From assembly GCF_000577615.1 (NCBI RefSeq), contig NZ_CBXX010000018.1, positions 17,610 through 81,609 of the forward strand: DNA of 64,000 nt. The letters run 5' to 3'. This stretch comes from Herbaspirillum sp. RV1423 (GTDB lineage: Bacteria; Pseudomonadota; Gammaproteobacteria; Burkholderiales; Burkholderiaceae_D). The notes below the pieces were generated by a model. The model had not been told where the DNA came from. It did not search any database and saw only the letters and a list, made by a program, of their open reading frames with translations. The first letter of the stretch is position 1; each line of letters begins with the position of its first letter. This document shows positions 37,135 to 45,733 of this stretch, piece after piece. Position numbers and translations under genes: made by a program.

Positions 37135-38622
37135 TTAGCGTTTGGGCACACCGCCCAGCAATGCCGCCACTTTGTGTTTCGGCGGCTTGCTACTCGCAGG
37201 CTTGACTGCGGCCTCGAGCGGCGCAGGCGCGGCTGCCGGCTCGTAAGGCTTGAGGAACCATGGATCGACCTTTTCCTTGCGCGACGATGCGCCGCTGCCG
37301 GTGCGACCGTAGGACTGGGTATCGCGGCGTACGCTGGAGCGTTCGCCATCGCGCTCGCCACGGCTGCTGCGCTCACCGCCGCGTTCGCCACGTTCGCTGC
37401 TGCGTTCTACACGTTCTCCACGCTCGCCGCGCTGGCGCGGCACGAAGCCAGCCAGTTCGGAACGCACAAACTTCATCTTGATCAACTTTTCGATGTCGAC
37501 CAGCAAACGCTCGTCCTTGTCGGAGTAGAGCGAGATCGCATCGCCCGACGCGCCCGCGCGGCCGGTGCGGCCGATGCGATGGACATAATCTTCAGCGTTG
37601 TATGGCAGATCGACGTTGATCACGCACGGCAGGTCGGTGATGTCCAGCCCGCGCGCGGCGACGTCGGTCGCCACCAGCACTTCGATCTGACCCTGCTTGA
37701 AGGCTTCCAGCGCGGCCATGCGCTCGCCCTGCGATTTGTCGCCGTGGATCGCGGAGGCGTTGACGCCGTCGTTTTCCAGTTGGCGCGCCAGTTTGGAGGC
37801 GCCGATCTTGGTGTTGGAAAACACAATCACCTGCTTCAACTGACGTTCGCGGATGATATGGGCGACGGCTTCGCTCTTGGCGTCTTCGTTGACCTTATAG
37901 ATCGTCTGCGTCACGCGCTCGGCGGTGGCGTTGCTGCGCGCCACTTCGATGGTGACCGGGTTGTTCTGGAAACTCGCGGCCAGCTTCTTGATTTCCGGCG
38001 AGAAGGTCGCGGAAAACATCAGGTTCTGGCGCTGCTTGGGCAGCAGGTTGATGATGCGTTGCAGGTCCGGCAGGAAGCCCATGTCGAGCATGCGGTCGGC
38101 TTCGTCCATGACCAGGATCTGGGTCTGCGACAGGTTGACGGTCTTTTGCTGGACGTGGTCGAGCAAGCGGCCCGGCGTGGCGATGACGATCTCGACGCCG
38201 GCGCGCAGGGTGGCGGTTTGCGGCGCCATGTCGACGCCGCCGAACACCACGGTCGAGCGCAGCGGCGTGAAGCGCGAATAGGCCTTGACGTTTTCGGCGA
38301 CCTGGTCGGCCAGCTCGCGCGTGGGCGTCAGGATCAGTGCGCGCACCGGATGGCGCGCCGGCGACATGCTGGCGCTGGCATGCGCCAGCAACAACTGGAT
38401 GATCGGCAATGAAAAGCCGGCGGTCTTGCCGGTGCCGGTCTGCGCCGCGCCCATGACGTCGCGCCCCTGCAGCACGACCGGAATCGCCTGCACCTGGATC
38501 GGCGTCGGATGCGTGTACCCCTGCGCCGACAGCGCTTTCAGGATATCGGGAGACAGGCCGAAGTCCTCGAAGCGGACGGCAGTCGTTTCTGGTGTTGCGG
38601 TTTCGGGCAATTGCTCAGGCAT
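37135..38622 (-). CDS. rhlE: DEAD-box RNA helicase RhlE
   Basis: This ATP-dependent RNA helicase acts in ribosome assembly and mRNA decay. From ATG 38622 it has 495 residues; the frame is open 51 codons further but that part is unlike RhlE. Motifs in order: Q motif FEDFGLSPDILKALSAQGYTHPTPIQ, AQTGTGKTA, PTRELADQV, TPGRLLDH, VMDEADRMLD, SATF, VATDVAARGLDI and HRIGRTGRAG. The C-terminal tail (about 390-445) is a charged repeat of RGE/GER/SSR units, probably RNA-binding and disordered, followed by KHKVAALLGGVPKR typical of beta-proteobacterial RhlE. Confidence 0.93.
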   Translation of the reverse strand: MPEQLPETATPETTAVRFEDFGLSPDILKALSAQGYTHPTPIQVQAIPVVLQGRDVMGAAQTGTGKTAGFSLPIIQLLLAHASASMSPARHPVRALILTPTRELADQVAENVKAYSRFTPLRSTVVFGGVDMAPQTATLRAGVEIVIATPGRLLDHVQQKTVNLSQTQILVMDEADRMLDMGFLPDLQRIINLLPKQRQNLMFSATFSPEIKKLAASFQNNPVTIEVARSNATAERVTQTIYKVNEDAKSEAVAHIIRERQLKQVIVFSNTKIGASKLARQLENDGVNASAIHGDKSQGERMAALEAFKQGQIEVLVATDVAARGLDITDLPCVINVDLPYNAEDYVHRIGRTGRAGASGDAISLYSDKDERLLVDIEKLIKMKFVRSELAGFVPRQRGERGERVERSSERGERGGERSSRGERDGERSSVRRDTQSYGRTGSGASSRKEKVDPWFLKPYEPAAAPAPLEAAVKPASSKPPKHKVAALLGGVPKR

Positions 38623-38961
38623 GGTCAGGGGGGTGTCCTCAGGCAAACCCCGCGTGAGTCGACACAATGTTCTGCATGGCAGATTGCGGCTGACACATTC
38701 GCGAAGAAGCGCTGTTGCTTTCAGTAATAACGGATGTTTGACATATCGCGCGACGCCGATCATGCAAGAAACCATGCAAGAAGAACAGGAGGCTCGCGTC
38801 AGGAAATTGCCGGCAGGAAATCGCCCGGCAAACCGCTATTATACGCCGCCCGGCCATTTGACTTCATGACAGTTTAATGTCGCCGGGCGCGGCGATGACA
38901 AAACGACAATAAAGCCGTTATGCCGCTCCGGGAGGCGGAGCGGCGCCCTCATAGGGAAAAA
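38623..38961. other. Intergenic region with rhlE promoter and FAH-gene hairpin
   Basis: On the minus strand TATAAT (38843 to 38838) is a likely -10 for rhlE, which would give a 5' leader of about 210 nt, long as in many cold-induced RhlE genes. A GC-rich hairpin, GCCGCTCCG (38922-38930) with CGGAGCGGC (38936-38944), follows the FAH-family gene and probably acts as its terminator although the T-run is poor. I see no gene here. Confidence 0.55.
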
Positions 38962-39645
38962 TCAGGCAATCGTGACGTTCAGATCGACCAGGCCGTCCAC
39001 GTGGCCGTGCAGCTTGTCGCCCCTCACCACCGCGCCGACGCCTTCCGGCGTGCCGGTATAGATCAGGTCGCCGGGAAACAGCTCGACCAGTCCGGACAGA
39101 TAGGAAATGGTCTCCGCCACGTTCCAGATCAGGTCCGACAAATCGCCCTGCTGACGCACCTCGCCGTTGACCTTGAGCCAGATCGCACCCTTGTCGGGAT
39201 GGCCGATCTGCGACACCGGCAGCAGCGGCGCGCACGGCGCGGAATGGTCGAAACCCTTGCCCATGTCCCACGGACGCGCCAGTTTCTTGGCTTCGCCCTG
39301 CAGGTCGCGGCGCGTCATGTCGAGGCCGACGGCATAGCCGAACACCAGGTCCAGCGCCTGGTCCGCCGGCACGTCGCGGCCGCCCTTGCCCAGCGCGACG
39401 ACCAATTCGATCTCGTGCTGATAATCGTTGGTCTTGCTCGGATACGGCACGGCGCTGTCGGTCGGCACGATCGTGTCGGTCGGCTTCATGAAGAAAAACG
39501 GCGGTTCACGATTGGGATCGTGACCCATTTCGCGTGCGTGGGCGGCGTAATTGCGGCCGACGCAATAGATGCGGCGCACCGGGAACGGATCGCCGCCGAC
39601 GACCGGTACGGTGGTGATGGCGGGAACGGGTATGGCGTAGGACAT
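38962..39645 (-). CDS. Fumarylacetoacetate hydrolase family protein (fumarylpyruvate hydrolase-like)
   Basis: The 227-residue FAH-fold enzyme probably hydrolyses a C-C bond of an acylpyruvate such as fumarylpyruvate in aromatic (gentisate) degradation. Metal ligands are in HEIELVVALGKGGRDV and GYAVGLDMTRRDLQ. Substrate-side motifs are RRIYCVGRNYAAHAREMG, FFFMKPTDTI and DLIYTGTPEGVGAV, all standard. CGGAG precedes ATG 39645. Neighbours offer no aromatic pathway, so substrate assignment is only by family; it could be a general oxaloacetate/acylpyruvate hydrolase. Confidence 0.85.
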   Translation of the reverse strand: MSYAIPVPAITTVPVVGGDPFPVRRIYCVGRNYAAHAREMGHDPNREPPFFFMKPTDTIVPTDSAVPYPSKTNDYQHEIELVVALGKGGRDVPADQALDLVFGYAVGLDMTRRDLQGEAKKLARPWDMGKGFDHSAPCAPLLPVSQIGHPDKGAIWLKVNGEVRQQGDLSDLIWNVAETISYLSGLVELFPGDLIYTGTPEGVGAVVRGDKLHGHVDGLVDLNVTIA

Positions 39646-39829
39646 GCTGGAACTCCGGCTGTATGAGTATTGTGGATACTGTTGAATGTGCGTTCGGGCC
39701 ATGGGAGTGTAAAAGAAAAAACCCGCCCGTGCAGGCGGCCCGCGGGAAATTCCGACATGACAGAGGATTTTTTGTGTAGCATCGTCAGACTTGACGCTTT
39801 CTCACGATCCCGCACCTCGACACCAGCTT

Positions 39830-41635
39830 ATGCGCCCCAATCAACAAAATCCTGCCGTTGCCGCACAAATCCAGCAAGCAGTCGCCCTGCACCAACGCGG
39901 CGACCTCGACGGCGCCGAAACTCTCTACAAAAAAGTGTTGGCCAAGACACCTCGCCATTTTCAGGCTTTGTATCTGCTGGGCATGCTGGAACTGCATCGC
40001 GACAATCGTCCGGCGGCGCTTGAGCTGATCGATGGCGCGCTGAAAATCAACCCGACCCATGTCGACGCGCAATTCGACCGCGCCACCATATTGGAAGACA
40101 TGGAACGCGACGCCGAAGCGCTGCGCGGCTACGACCTGGTGTTGGCGCTGAAACCCGATTTCGCCGACGCGCTGTTCCGGCGCGGCAATGTGCTGCGCAA
40201 GATGGAGCGCCTGATGGAGGCGCTGGATTGCTACAAGCGCGTGCTGGCGAGCAAACCCGACCACGCCGAAGCCTGGTTCAAGCAGGGAAATACCTTGCAC
40301 GACCTCGACCGCATCGACGAAGCCCTGGCATCGTACGAACGCGCCGTCGCCGTCGCGCCGGAATATCCGGAAGCGCTATTCAACCTCGGCAATACGCAAA
40401 AGGACCTGGATCTTTTCGAAGATGCCCTGGCCACCTACGAAAAAGCCCTGGCAATCGAACCGGACTTCGCGGAAGCCATCGCCAACCACGCTTATGTCCT
40501 GTATGCGCTCAATCGCCTCGACCAGGCGCTGGCAGGCTACGACCGCGCTCTGGCGCTGATGCCGGAAGACACCGGAACGCTGTTCAACCGCGGTTCGACG
40601 CTGGAAGACATGCAGCGCTACGGCGAAGCGATCGAGAGCTATGCCAAAGCCCAGGAAATCGACCCGGATTTCGTCTCCGCGCACTGGAACGAAAGCCTGT
40701 GCCGACTGCGCCTGGGCGACTTCGACGCCGGCTGGCCCAAGTATGAACAGCGCTGGGAAACCGAACAGTTGCAGGAACATCGCCGCCGCTTCTCGCAACC
40801 GCTATGGCTGGGCAAGGAGTCGCTGCTGGGCAAGACCATCCTGCTGCATGCGGAACAAGGCTTCGGCGACACGCTGCAATTCGCCCGCTACGTCCCGTTG
40901 ATCGTCGCCCGGGGCGCGCGCGTGATCCTGGAAGTGCAGGCGCCGCTGAAAACCCTGATGGCGCAGATCAAGGGCGTCAGTACCGTCATCCGCGCCGGCG
41001 AACCGCTGCCGCCATTCGATTTCCATTGCCCATTGATCAGCCTGCCGCTGGCCTGCTCAACCATTTCCGTGCAAGACATCCCGACCCAGCGATACCTGTG
41101 GGCGGATGCCGCCAAATCGGCCGACTGGCAAAGCCGTCTCGGCCCGAAAAACAAGTTGCGCGTCGGCCTGGTCTGGTCGGGCAATCCGCGCGCCGACAAC
41201 CCGGCGGCGCGCCGTCTCGACGCCCTGCGCTCGATGCCGTTCGCAACGCTGGCGCCGCTGGTGGAAAACGACGCGGTGGAGTTCCATTCGCTGCAAGTGG
41301 GAGACAATGCCGTCTCGCAATTGAAAACCCATCCGCTCGGCCGCCTGGTTGCGGATCATGCGCGCGACCTCCGCGATTTCGCCGACACCGCCGCCCTGAT
41401 CGACAATCTCGACCTGGTGATCTCGGTGGACACCGCCGTGGCCCATCTGGCCGGCTCGCTGGGCAAGCCGGTCTGGCTGCTCAATCGATACAACACCTGC
41501 TGGCGCTGGCTGCTGGAGCGCACCGACTCGCCGTGGTATCCGAGCATGCGGATCTTCCGCCAAGACAAACTCGGCGACTGGAGCAATGTCATCAGCGATG
41601 TACAGAACGCACTGCGTCAAACCGTACAACACTAA
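39830..41635 (+). CDS. TPR protein with C-terminal glycosyltransferase-like domain
   Basis: The roughly 600-residue protein starts with about nine TPR units (around residues 12-310; repeated pattern with AEALFNLGNTQKDLDLFEDALATYEKALAIEPDF). A GT9/OGT-like fold follows (from about 330), with GKTILLHAEQGFGDTLQFARYVPLI and DNLDLVISVDTAVAHLAGSLGKPVWLLNRYNTCWRWL. Such proteins occur beside flagellar or surface glycosylation genes and may be protein glycosyltransferases or scaffolds. The start is uncertain: ATG 39830 or TTG 39791, neither with a strong ribosome-binding site. It stands alone and ends at a terminator. Confidence 0.8.
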   Translation: MRPNQQNPAVAAQIQQAVALHQRGDLDGAETLYKKVLAKTPRHFQALYLLGMLELHRDNRPAALELIDGALKINPTHVDAQFDRATILEDMERDAEALRGYDLVLALKPDFADALFRRGNVLRKMERLMEALDCYKRVLASKPDHAEAWFKQGNTLHDLDRIDEALASYERAVAVAPEYPEALFNLGNTQKDLDLFEDALATYEKALAIEPDFAEAIANHAYVLYALNRLDQALAGYDRALALMPEDTGTLFNRGSTLEDMQRYGEAIESYAKAQEIDPDFVSAHWNESLCRLRLGDFDAGWPKYEQRWETEQLQEHRRRFSQPLWLGKESLLGKTILLHAEQGFGDTLQFARYVPLIVARGARVILEVQAPLKTLMAQIKGVSTVIRAGEPLPPFDFHCPLISLPLACSTISVQDIPTQRYLWADAAKSADWQSRLGPKNKLRVGLVWSGNPRADNPAARRLDALRSMPFATLAPLVENDAVEFHSLQVGDNAVSQLKTHPLGRLVADHARDLRDFADTAALIDNLDLVISVDTAVAHLAGSLGKPVWLLNRYNTCWRWLLERTDSPWYPSMRIFRQDKLGDWSNVISDVQNALRQTVQH

Positions 41636-41647
41636 TGCAGCACTAAA

Positions 41648-41685
41648 CCGAAACGCCCGACGATGTATCGCCGGGCGTTTTTCAT
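41648..41685. terminator. Bidirectional terminator
   Basis: AAACGCCCG (41651-41659) pairs with CGGGCGTTT (41672-41680), and CGAT with ATCG extends the stem inside. It is followed by TTCATT on + and preceded by AAACC. It separates the convergent TPR gene and the SMP-30 gene. Confidence 0.85.
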
Positions 41686-41709
41686 TCCGCTTGCAATGCC
41701 TTGCCAGAC

Positions 41710-42591
41710 TTATCCGGCAAAACGCACCTCCTGCAAGCCGCGCAAGCCGTCCAGCTCGACCGCGAACAATCCTCCCGCCGCGGGTTCCTCCTGACGCTGA
41801 CGCGCATTCATGCCCTCGTGCGCGGTCGTCACATACAAGGTATTCAGGCCGACGCCGCCAAAAGCCGGACAACTCGGTTGCGACACCGGCACCGCAACGA
41901 TGCGATCCATCAGCCCGTCGGGCGCGTAGCGCACCACGCGCGCGCCGCCCCATTGCGCGTTCCAGAGATAACCCTGGCTGTCGATGGCCGAACCGTCCGG
42001 ACTGCCTTTTTCGTCGTGCAGATCGACGAACAGGCGCTGCGCGCCGATCGCGCCGGTGACCGGATCGTAGTCGCAGCACATGATCTGCTCCTGCATGGTG
42101 TCGCAGTAATACATGCGCAAGCCGTCCGGACTGAAACAGATGCTGTTGGAAATCGCCACGCCGGGCAGAGGCAGGCGCTCCAGGCTGAGGTCCTGATTGA
42201 GGCGGTAGAAACTGCCGATCGGCGCGCGCCCACTGTCCTCGTTGAGGGTGCCGAACACGAAACGTCCCTGGCGATCGCAGCGACCATCGTTCAAGCGCGT
42301 GCCCGACAAATCCTCTTCGACGTTGCAGATCGGCGTGAGCTCGCCGCTATCCAGATCGCAAAACGCCAGACGCGAAGCGAGGCCGATCAGCAGGCGATTG
42401 GTTTGCGCGGTCAGCGCGAACACCGACAAGCGTTCCGGCATGTCCCAACTGCGCGTGATGCGCGTACCCGGATGATGGTTCCAGAGTCTGCCGCCCTGAA
42501 TATCGGTCCAGAATACCGACTGCGTCCTGTCGCACCAGATCGCGCATTCGCCGAGTTCATGTCTGCCGTCAACGATCAGGCTTGCTTGCAT
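41710..42591 (-). CDS. SMP-30/gluconolactonase family sugar lactonase
   Basis: It hydrolyses a sugar 1,4- or 1,5-lactone to the aldonate, most likely L-arabinono- or D-galactonolactone given its neighbours. The 293-residue beta-propeller protein has the metal ligands of the family: Glu in LGECAIWCDR, Asn in GTRLNDGRCDRQGRFVFGT, Asn in ISNSICFSPDG and Asp in GSPDGSAIDSQGYLWNAQWGG. CGGAG precedes ATG 42591. It is divergent from the LysR regulator gene, and the dehydrogenase and dehydratase of the same pathway follow beyond that gene. Confidence 0.88.
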   Translation of the reverse strand: MQASLIVDGRHELGECAIWCDRTQSVFWTDIQGGRLWNHHPGTRITRSWDMPERLSVFALTAQTNRLLIGLASRLAFCDLDSGELTPICNVEEDLSGTRLNDGRCDRQGRFVFGTLNEDSGRAPIGSFYRLNQDLSLERLPLPGVAISNSICFSPDGLRMYYCDTMQEQIMCCDYDPVTGAIGAQRLFVDLHDEKGSPDGSAIDSQGYLWNAQWGGARVVRYAPDGLMDRIVAVPVSQPSCPAFGGVGLNTLYVTTAHEGMNARQRQEEPAAGGLFAVELDGLRGLQEVRFAG

Positions 42592-42774
42592 GGGTTGTCA
42601 TCTCCGTGATGGGTTTCCTGGAACTTTAAACAAAAAAGGAACGCACTTGTCCTTTTCCGGTGCCGACGGCCCGTCAATGCTAAGGATTATTGACATGCAT
42701 TTCCAGTGAAATATTTGCCTGATCCGATACCCGATTTGATATCATCGCCAGATATAAAAAAGAGGTGGAGACAA
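42592..42774. promoter_or_regulatory. Divergent lactonase/LysR control region
   Basis: The 183-bp region between the two divergent genes contains GTCAAT (42673-42678) and ATTGAC (42689-42694), an inverted repeat with 10-bp spacer. This could be the LysR operator. The A+T-rich part 42690-42765 also carries CATTTCCAGTGAAAT. No consensus promoter hexamers are clear. Confidence 0.45.
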
Positions 42775-43716
42775 ATGAAAAACAGCGACCCCAACTGGTT
42801 CCTGCGCGCGCGCCTGAAAACGCGGCAATTGCTGCTGCTGATCGCCCTCGACGACGAACGCAACATCCATCGCGCCGCCGGCGAACTCAACATGACGCAA
42901 CCGGCCGCATCCAAACAATTGAAAGACCTGGAAGACACGCTGGGCGTCACGCTGTTCGACCGGCTGCCGCGCGGCATGCGGCCGACCATCTATGGCGAGG
43001 CGATGATCCGCCATTCGCGCATGGCCCTGACCAGCCTGTCGAAGGCGCACGAAGACATCGTCGCGCTCAAGTCCGGCCTGTCCGGCCAGGTCGATGTCGG
43101 CGTCATCCTGTCGCCCGGCTTGTCGCTGATTCCCCCGGCGATTGCCCGCGTCAAGGAACATTCGCCGATGCTGCGCATCGGCGTCGAAGTCGAAAGCAGC
43201 AACATCCTGCTGGCGCGCCTGCTGCATGGCGAGCTCGACTTCCTGGTGGCGCGCATCCTCGACGAAGAAAATAGCCGCAACCTGCACTACGAAGAACTGT
43301 CGGACGAACCGATCTGCGCCGTCGCACGCGTCGGCCATCCTTTGCATGCCGCCAAAAACCTGACGCTGCAAGACATCGTCGACCAACCCTGGATCATGGC
43401 GCCCAAGGGCAGCATCCTGCGCAGCCGCTGCGACCTGATGTTCCGCAAGAACGGCCTGACGCCGCCGGCCAACGTGGTCGACACCACCGCGATCCTGGTC
43501 ATCACCAGCCTGCTGCAGCAAACCGATTTCCTGTACGCGATGCCGACCGAAGTCGCGCGCTATTACGCCCAGGCGCGCCTGATGGACCTGCTGCCGATCG
43601 AACTGCCGTGCAAGATGGACGGTTTCGGCATCATCACGCGCCGCGATCACCTGCTGTCGCCGGGGGCGGTGATCCTGCAGGAGGCGATTCGGGATGTGGC
43701 GAAGACGATTTATTGA
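42775..43716 (+). CDS. LysR-type regulator of the sugar cluster (GbpR/GguR-like)
   Basis: The 313-residue LysR protein has its N-terminal helix-turn-helix at about 15-75 (RLKTRQLLLLIALDDERNIHRAAGELNMTQPAASKQLKDLEDTLGVTLFDRLPRGMRPT), then a periplasmic-binding-like effector domain. GbpR of Agrobacterium and Azospirillum controls chvE/sbpA sugar-binding protein genes, and the sequence style and location near chvE-gguABC fit that role (family knowledge plus inference). AGAGGTGGAG precedes ATG 42775. It is divergent from the lactonase gene and ends at a strong terminator. Confidence 0.8.
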   Translation: MKNSDPNWFLRARLKTRQLLLLIALDDERNIHRAAGELNMTQPAASKQLKDLEDTLGVTLFDRLPRGMRPTIYGEAMIRHSRMALTSLSKAHEDIVALKSGLSGQVDVGVILSPGLSLIPPAIARVKEHSPMLRIGVEVESSNILLARLLHGELDFLVARILDEENSRNLHYEELSDEPICAVARVGHPLHAAKNLTLQDIVDQPWIMAPKGSILRSRCDLMFRKNGLTPPANVVDTTAILVITSLLQQTDFLYAMPTEVARYYAQARLMDLLPIELPCKMDGFGIITRRDHLLSPGAVILQEAIRDVAKTIY

Positions 43717-43735
43717 ACAGGGAAAAGTGCAGCCG

Positions 43736-43770
43736 TAAAAAGAGCGAGACAAAAGCCTCGCTCTTTTTTA
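43736..43770. terminator. Rho-independent terminator after the LysR gene
   Basis: AAAAGAGCGAG pairs with CTCGCTCTTTTTT around ACAAAAGC. It has an A-tract before and a long T-run after the stem, so it can serve both directions. Confidence 0.93.
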
Positions 43771-43787
43771 TTCCTTCAATAACGTCA

Positions 43788-43892
43788 CTGAGATTGTTCA
43801 GAAGCACCGCTGGCAAGGCGCCCCGACGCAGACAGTGCGCAAGTACAGCAAGGCGGGGCAACGCCGCCAGCGGTGCTTCTGAACAATCTCAG
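43788..43892. repeat. Long hairpin repeat element E1
   Basis: A perfect 27-bp inverted repeat (43788-43814 with 43866-43892) encloses a 51-bp G+C-rich centre that has AAGGCG, GACGCA and GGGGCAACGCC blocks. The right arm includes the SDR stop codon (43889-43891). The centre resembles those of the elements at 48905-48987 and 48993-49097, while the outer arms differ. It looks like a dispersed palindromic element. Confidence 0.75.
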
Positions 43893-44665
43893 GCCCAGCC
43901 GGCGTCTACGATGAATTCCTGCGCTGTGCACATCACGCTTTCGTCCGACGCCAGGAACAGCACCATGCGCGCCAGATGCCACGGCAGCAGCTCGCCTTGC
44001 AGGCATTGATTGCGCTTGATGTCTTCCTTGCCCTTTTCGTCCAGCCAGAGTTCTTTCTGGCGCTCGGTCATGACCCAGCCCGGCGTCACGGTATTGACGC
44101 GGATGTTGTGCGCACCGAGGTCGCGCGCCAGGCCGCGCGTCAGGCCCAGCACGGACGCCTTGGCGGTGGTGTAGGCCGGAAAGCCGCCGCCCGAGGTGTG
44201 CCAACTGATCGAGCTGAAGTTGATGATGGAGCCGGCCTTTTTCCTGATCATGCCGGGCGCCACCGATTGCACCGCAAAGAATGCCGGACGTTGGTTGATG
44301 GCGATGCGCTCGTCCCAATATGCCTGCGTCACCTCTTCCAGTTTGTGCCGTTCATCGTTGGCGGCGTTGTTGACCAGTACGTCGAAATCGCCGATCTCGC
44401 CGGCAAGGCCGGCAATCGTGCCTTGCAGGGAAGCGATGTCGCGCAGGTCGCAATAACGGAACGACGGCGCCGTGAAACCGGCGTCGGCGATCTTCTTGCA
44501 CAAGGCTTCGCTGGCGTCCTTGGCAATGTCGACGAACGCGACCACTGCACCCTGCTCGGCCAGCGCGCTGACGATCGCCGCACCGATGCCGGTGCCGCCG
44601 CCGGTGACGAATACGCGCTTGCCCTTGAGGCTGGGGTAGCTCGCCAGTTGATATGTTGCAGACAT
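43889..44665 (-). CDS. SDR-family sugar 1-dehydrogenase (L-arabinose/D-galactose dehydrogenase-like)
   Basis: It probably oxidises the aldose C1 to a lactone with NAD(P)+. The 258-residue short-chain dehydrogenase has TGGGTGIGAAI, Asp in CDLRD, NNAAND and catalytic Ser and Tyr-x3-Lys in SSISWHTSGGGFPAYTTAK. The C-terminus VMCTAQEFIVDAGWA is classical. It is followed (in transcription order, upstream) by gguC and the dehydratase with 26- and 43-bp gaps, so it ends a gguC-containing operon. Substrate assignment rests on this context and is not visible in the sequence. Confidence 0.82.
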   Translation of the reverse strand: MSATYQLASYPSLKGKRVFVTGGGTGIGAAIVSALAEQGAVVAFVDIAKDASEALCKKIADAGFTAPSFRYCDLRDIASLQGTIAGLAGEIGDFDVLVNNAANDERHKLEEVTQAYWDERIAINQRPAFFAVQSVAPGMIRKKAGSIINFSSISWHTSGGGFPAYTTAKASVLGLTRGLARDLGAHNIRVNTVTPGWVMTERQKELWLDEKGKEDIKRNQCLQGELLPWHLARMVLFLASDESVMCTAQEFIVDAGWA

Positions 44666-44691
44666 GTTTTCTCCAGAAATTAAATTGCGCC

Positions 44692-45690
44692 TCAGAGGAC
44701 GTGTACCTGCGGATGCGGGACGTCGTCCAGGCTCAGGCGATTGCGCAGCGCCGGACCGAAGGCAGCGACGTCGATCTCGAAAGTCTCGCCCGGCGCGACG
44801 GTGATGTTGTCCGAGCAGCTCAGCGTCGCGGTGCCGAAGAAGTGGATATGCACGTCGCCGGGACGACGGAACAGCGGATATTTGAAGTGATGGTATTCAA
44901 GATTGGACACGGTATGCGACATGTTGTCTTCGCCGCTGACGAACGGCTTTTCCCAACGCACCTTGCCGTCTTGCGCGCGGATGCGCGACATGCCCTGCAC
45001 GTGCGCCGGCAGTTCGCCCACCAGCAGCGCCGGACCGACCGAGCACGCGCGCAGCTTGGAGTGCGCCAGGAACAGGTAATTCTGGCGTTCGGTCACGTGG
45101 TCGGAGAACTCGTTTCCGATGGCGAAACCGAGACGATAAGGCTGGCCGTCGTCGCCGATGATATAGAGGCCGGCGATCTCCGGTTCCTCGCCGCCGTCGA
45201 GCGCGAAGTGCGGCATCGCCAGCGGTTCTTCGGCAGCGCGCACGATGGAGCCGTCGCCCTTGTAGAACCATTCCGGCTGCACGCCGATCGCGCCGGCCGC
45301 AGGCTTGCCGCCTTCCAGGCCCATACGGAACATCTTCATGCTGTCGGTCAGGTTGTCGCCGGCGCCGTCGAGTTTCTTGTGCATGGCGTCGCGGCCATCG
45401 GCGCTGCCCAGGTGCGTCAGGCCGGTGCCGGTGACGTAACAGTGTGCCGTGTCCTCATGATCGAGCGGCGCCAGCAGGCCGCCGCTCGCCGCGACTTGCG
45501 CATAGTCGAGCACGGTCGAGCCGAGCGCGGCAGCAGCGAAATCCTGCAAGGAACTCTTCTTTGCAATGGCGGCGCGCGCCAATGCATAGGTGCTGCGATA
45601 GCCGTCGACGACGCGGATCTTCTTGCCGTCGTCTTCGAGACTGCCGACCAGGCGGCTGCCGTCGGCTTGTTTGAATTGCACCAGCAACAT
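44692..45690 (-). CDS. gguC: GguC / AraD1-family FAH-fold protein
   Basis: The 332-residue protein is the GguC type of FAH-fold enzyme, encoded with chvE-gguAB in Agrobacterium. Members called AraD1 are assigned to 2-keto-3-deoxy-aldonate breakdown. Features are EPEIAGLYIIGDDGQPYRLGFAIGNEFSDHVTERQNYLFLAHSKLRACSVGPALLVGELP, the metal-site region, and HIHFFGTATLSCSDNITVAPGETFEID near the end. AAGGGGTACAGAC precedes the start. Between the dehydratase and SDR genes, it would act on 2-keto-3-deoxy-L-arabonate or -galactonate; whether as dehydratase or aldolase is not settled from sequence. Confidence 0.82.
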   Translation of the reverse strand: MLLVQFKQADGSRLVGSLEDDGKKIRVVDGYRSTYALARAAIAKKSSLQDFAAAALGSTVLDYAQVAASGGLLAPLDHEDTAHCYVTGTGLTHLGSADGRDAMHKKLDGAGDNLTDSMKMFRMGLEGGKPAAGAIGVQPEWFYKGDGSIVRAAEEPLAMPHFALDGGEEPEIAGLYIIGDDGQPYRLGFAIGNEFSDHVTERQNYLFLAHSKLRACSVGPALLVGELPAHVQGMSRIRAQDGKVRWEKPFVSGEDNMSHTVSNLEYHHFKYPLFRRPGDVHIHFFGTATLSCSDNITVAPGETFEIDVAAFGPALRNRLSLDDVPHPQVHVL

Positions 45691-45733
45691 GTCTGTACCC
45701 CTTGATTTAAATTCTTAGAACGTCTTCACGATC

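Noticed and set aside
38623..38775. 51-codon N-terminal extension of rhlE
   Set aside because: RhlE homology begins at FEDFGLSP shortly after ATG 38622. The extension lacks RhlE-like sequence and is Cys/Arg-rich.
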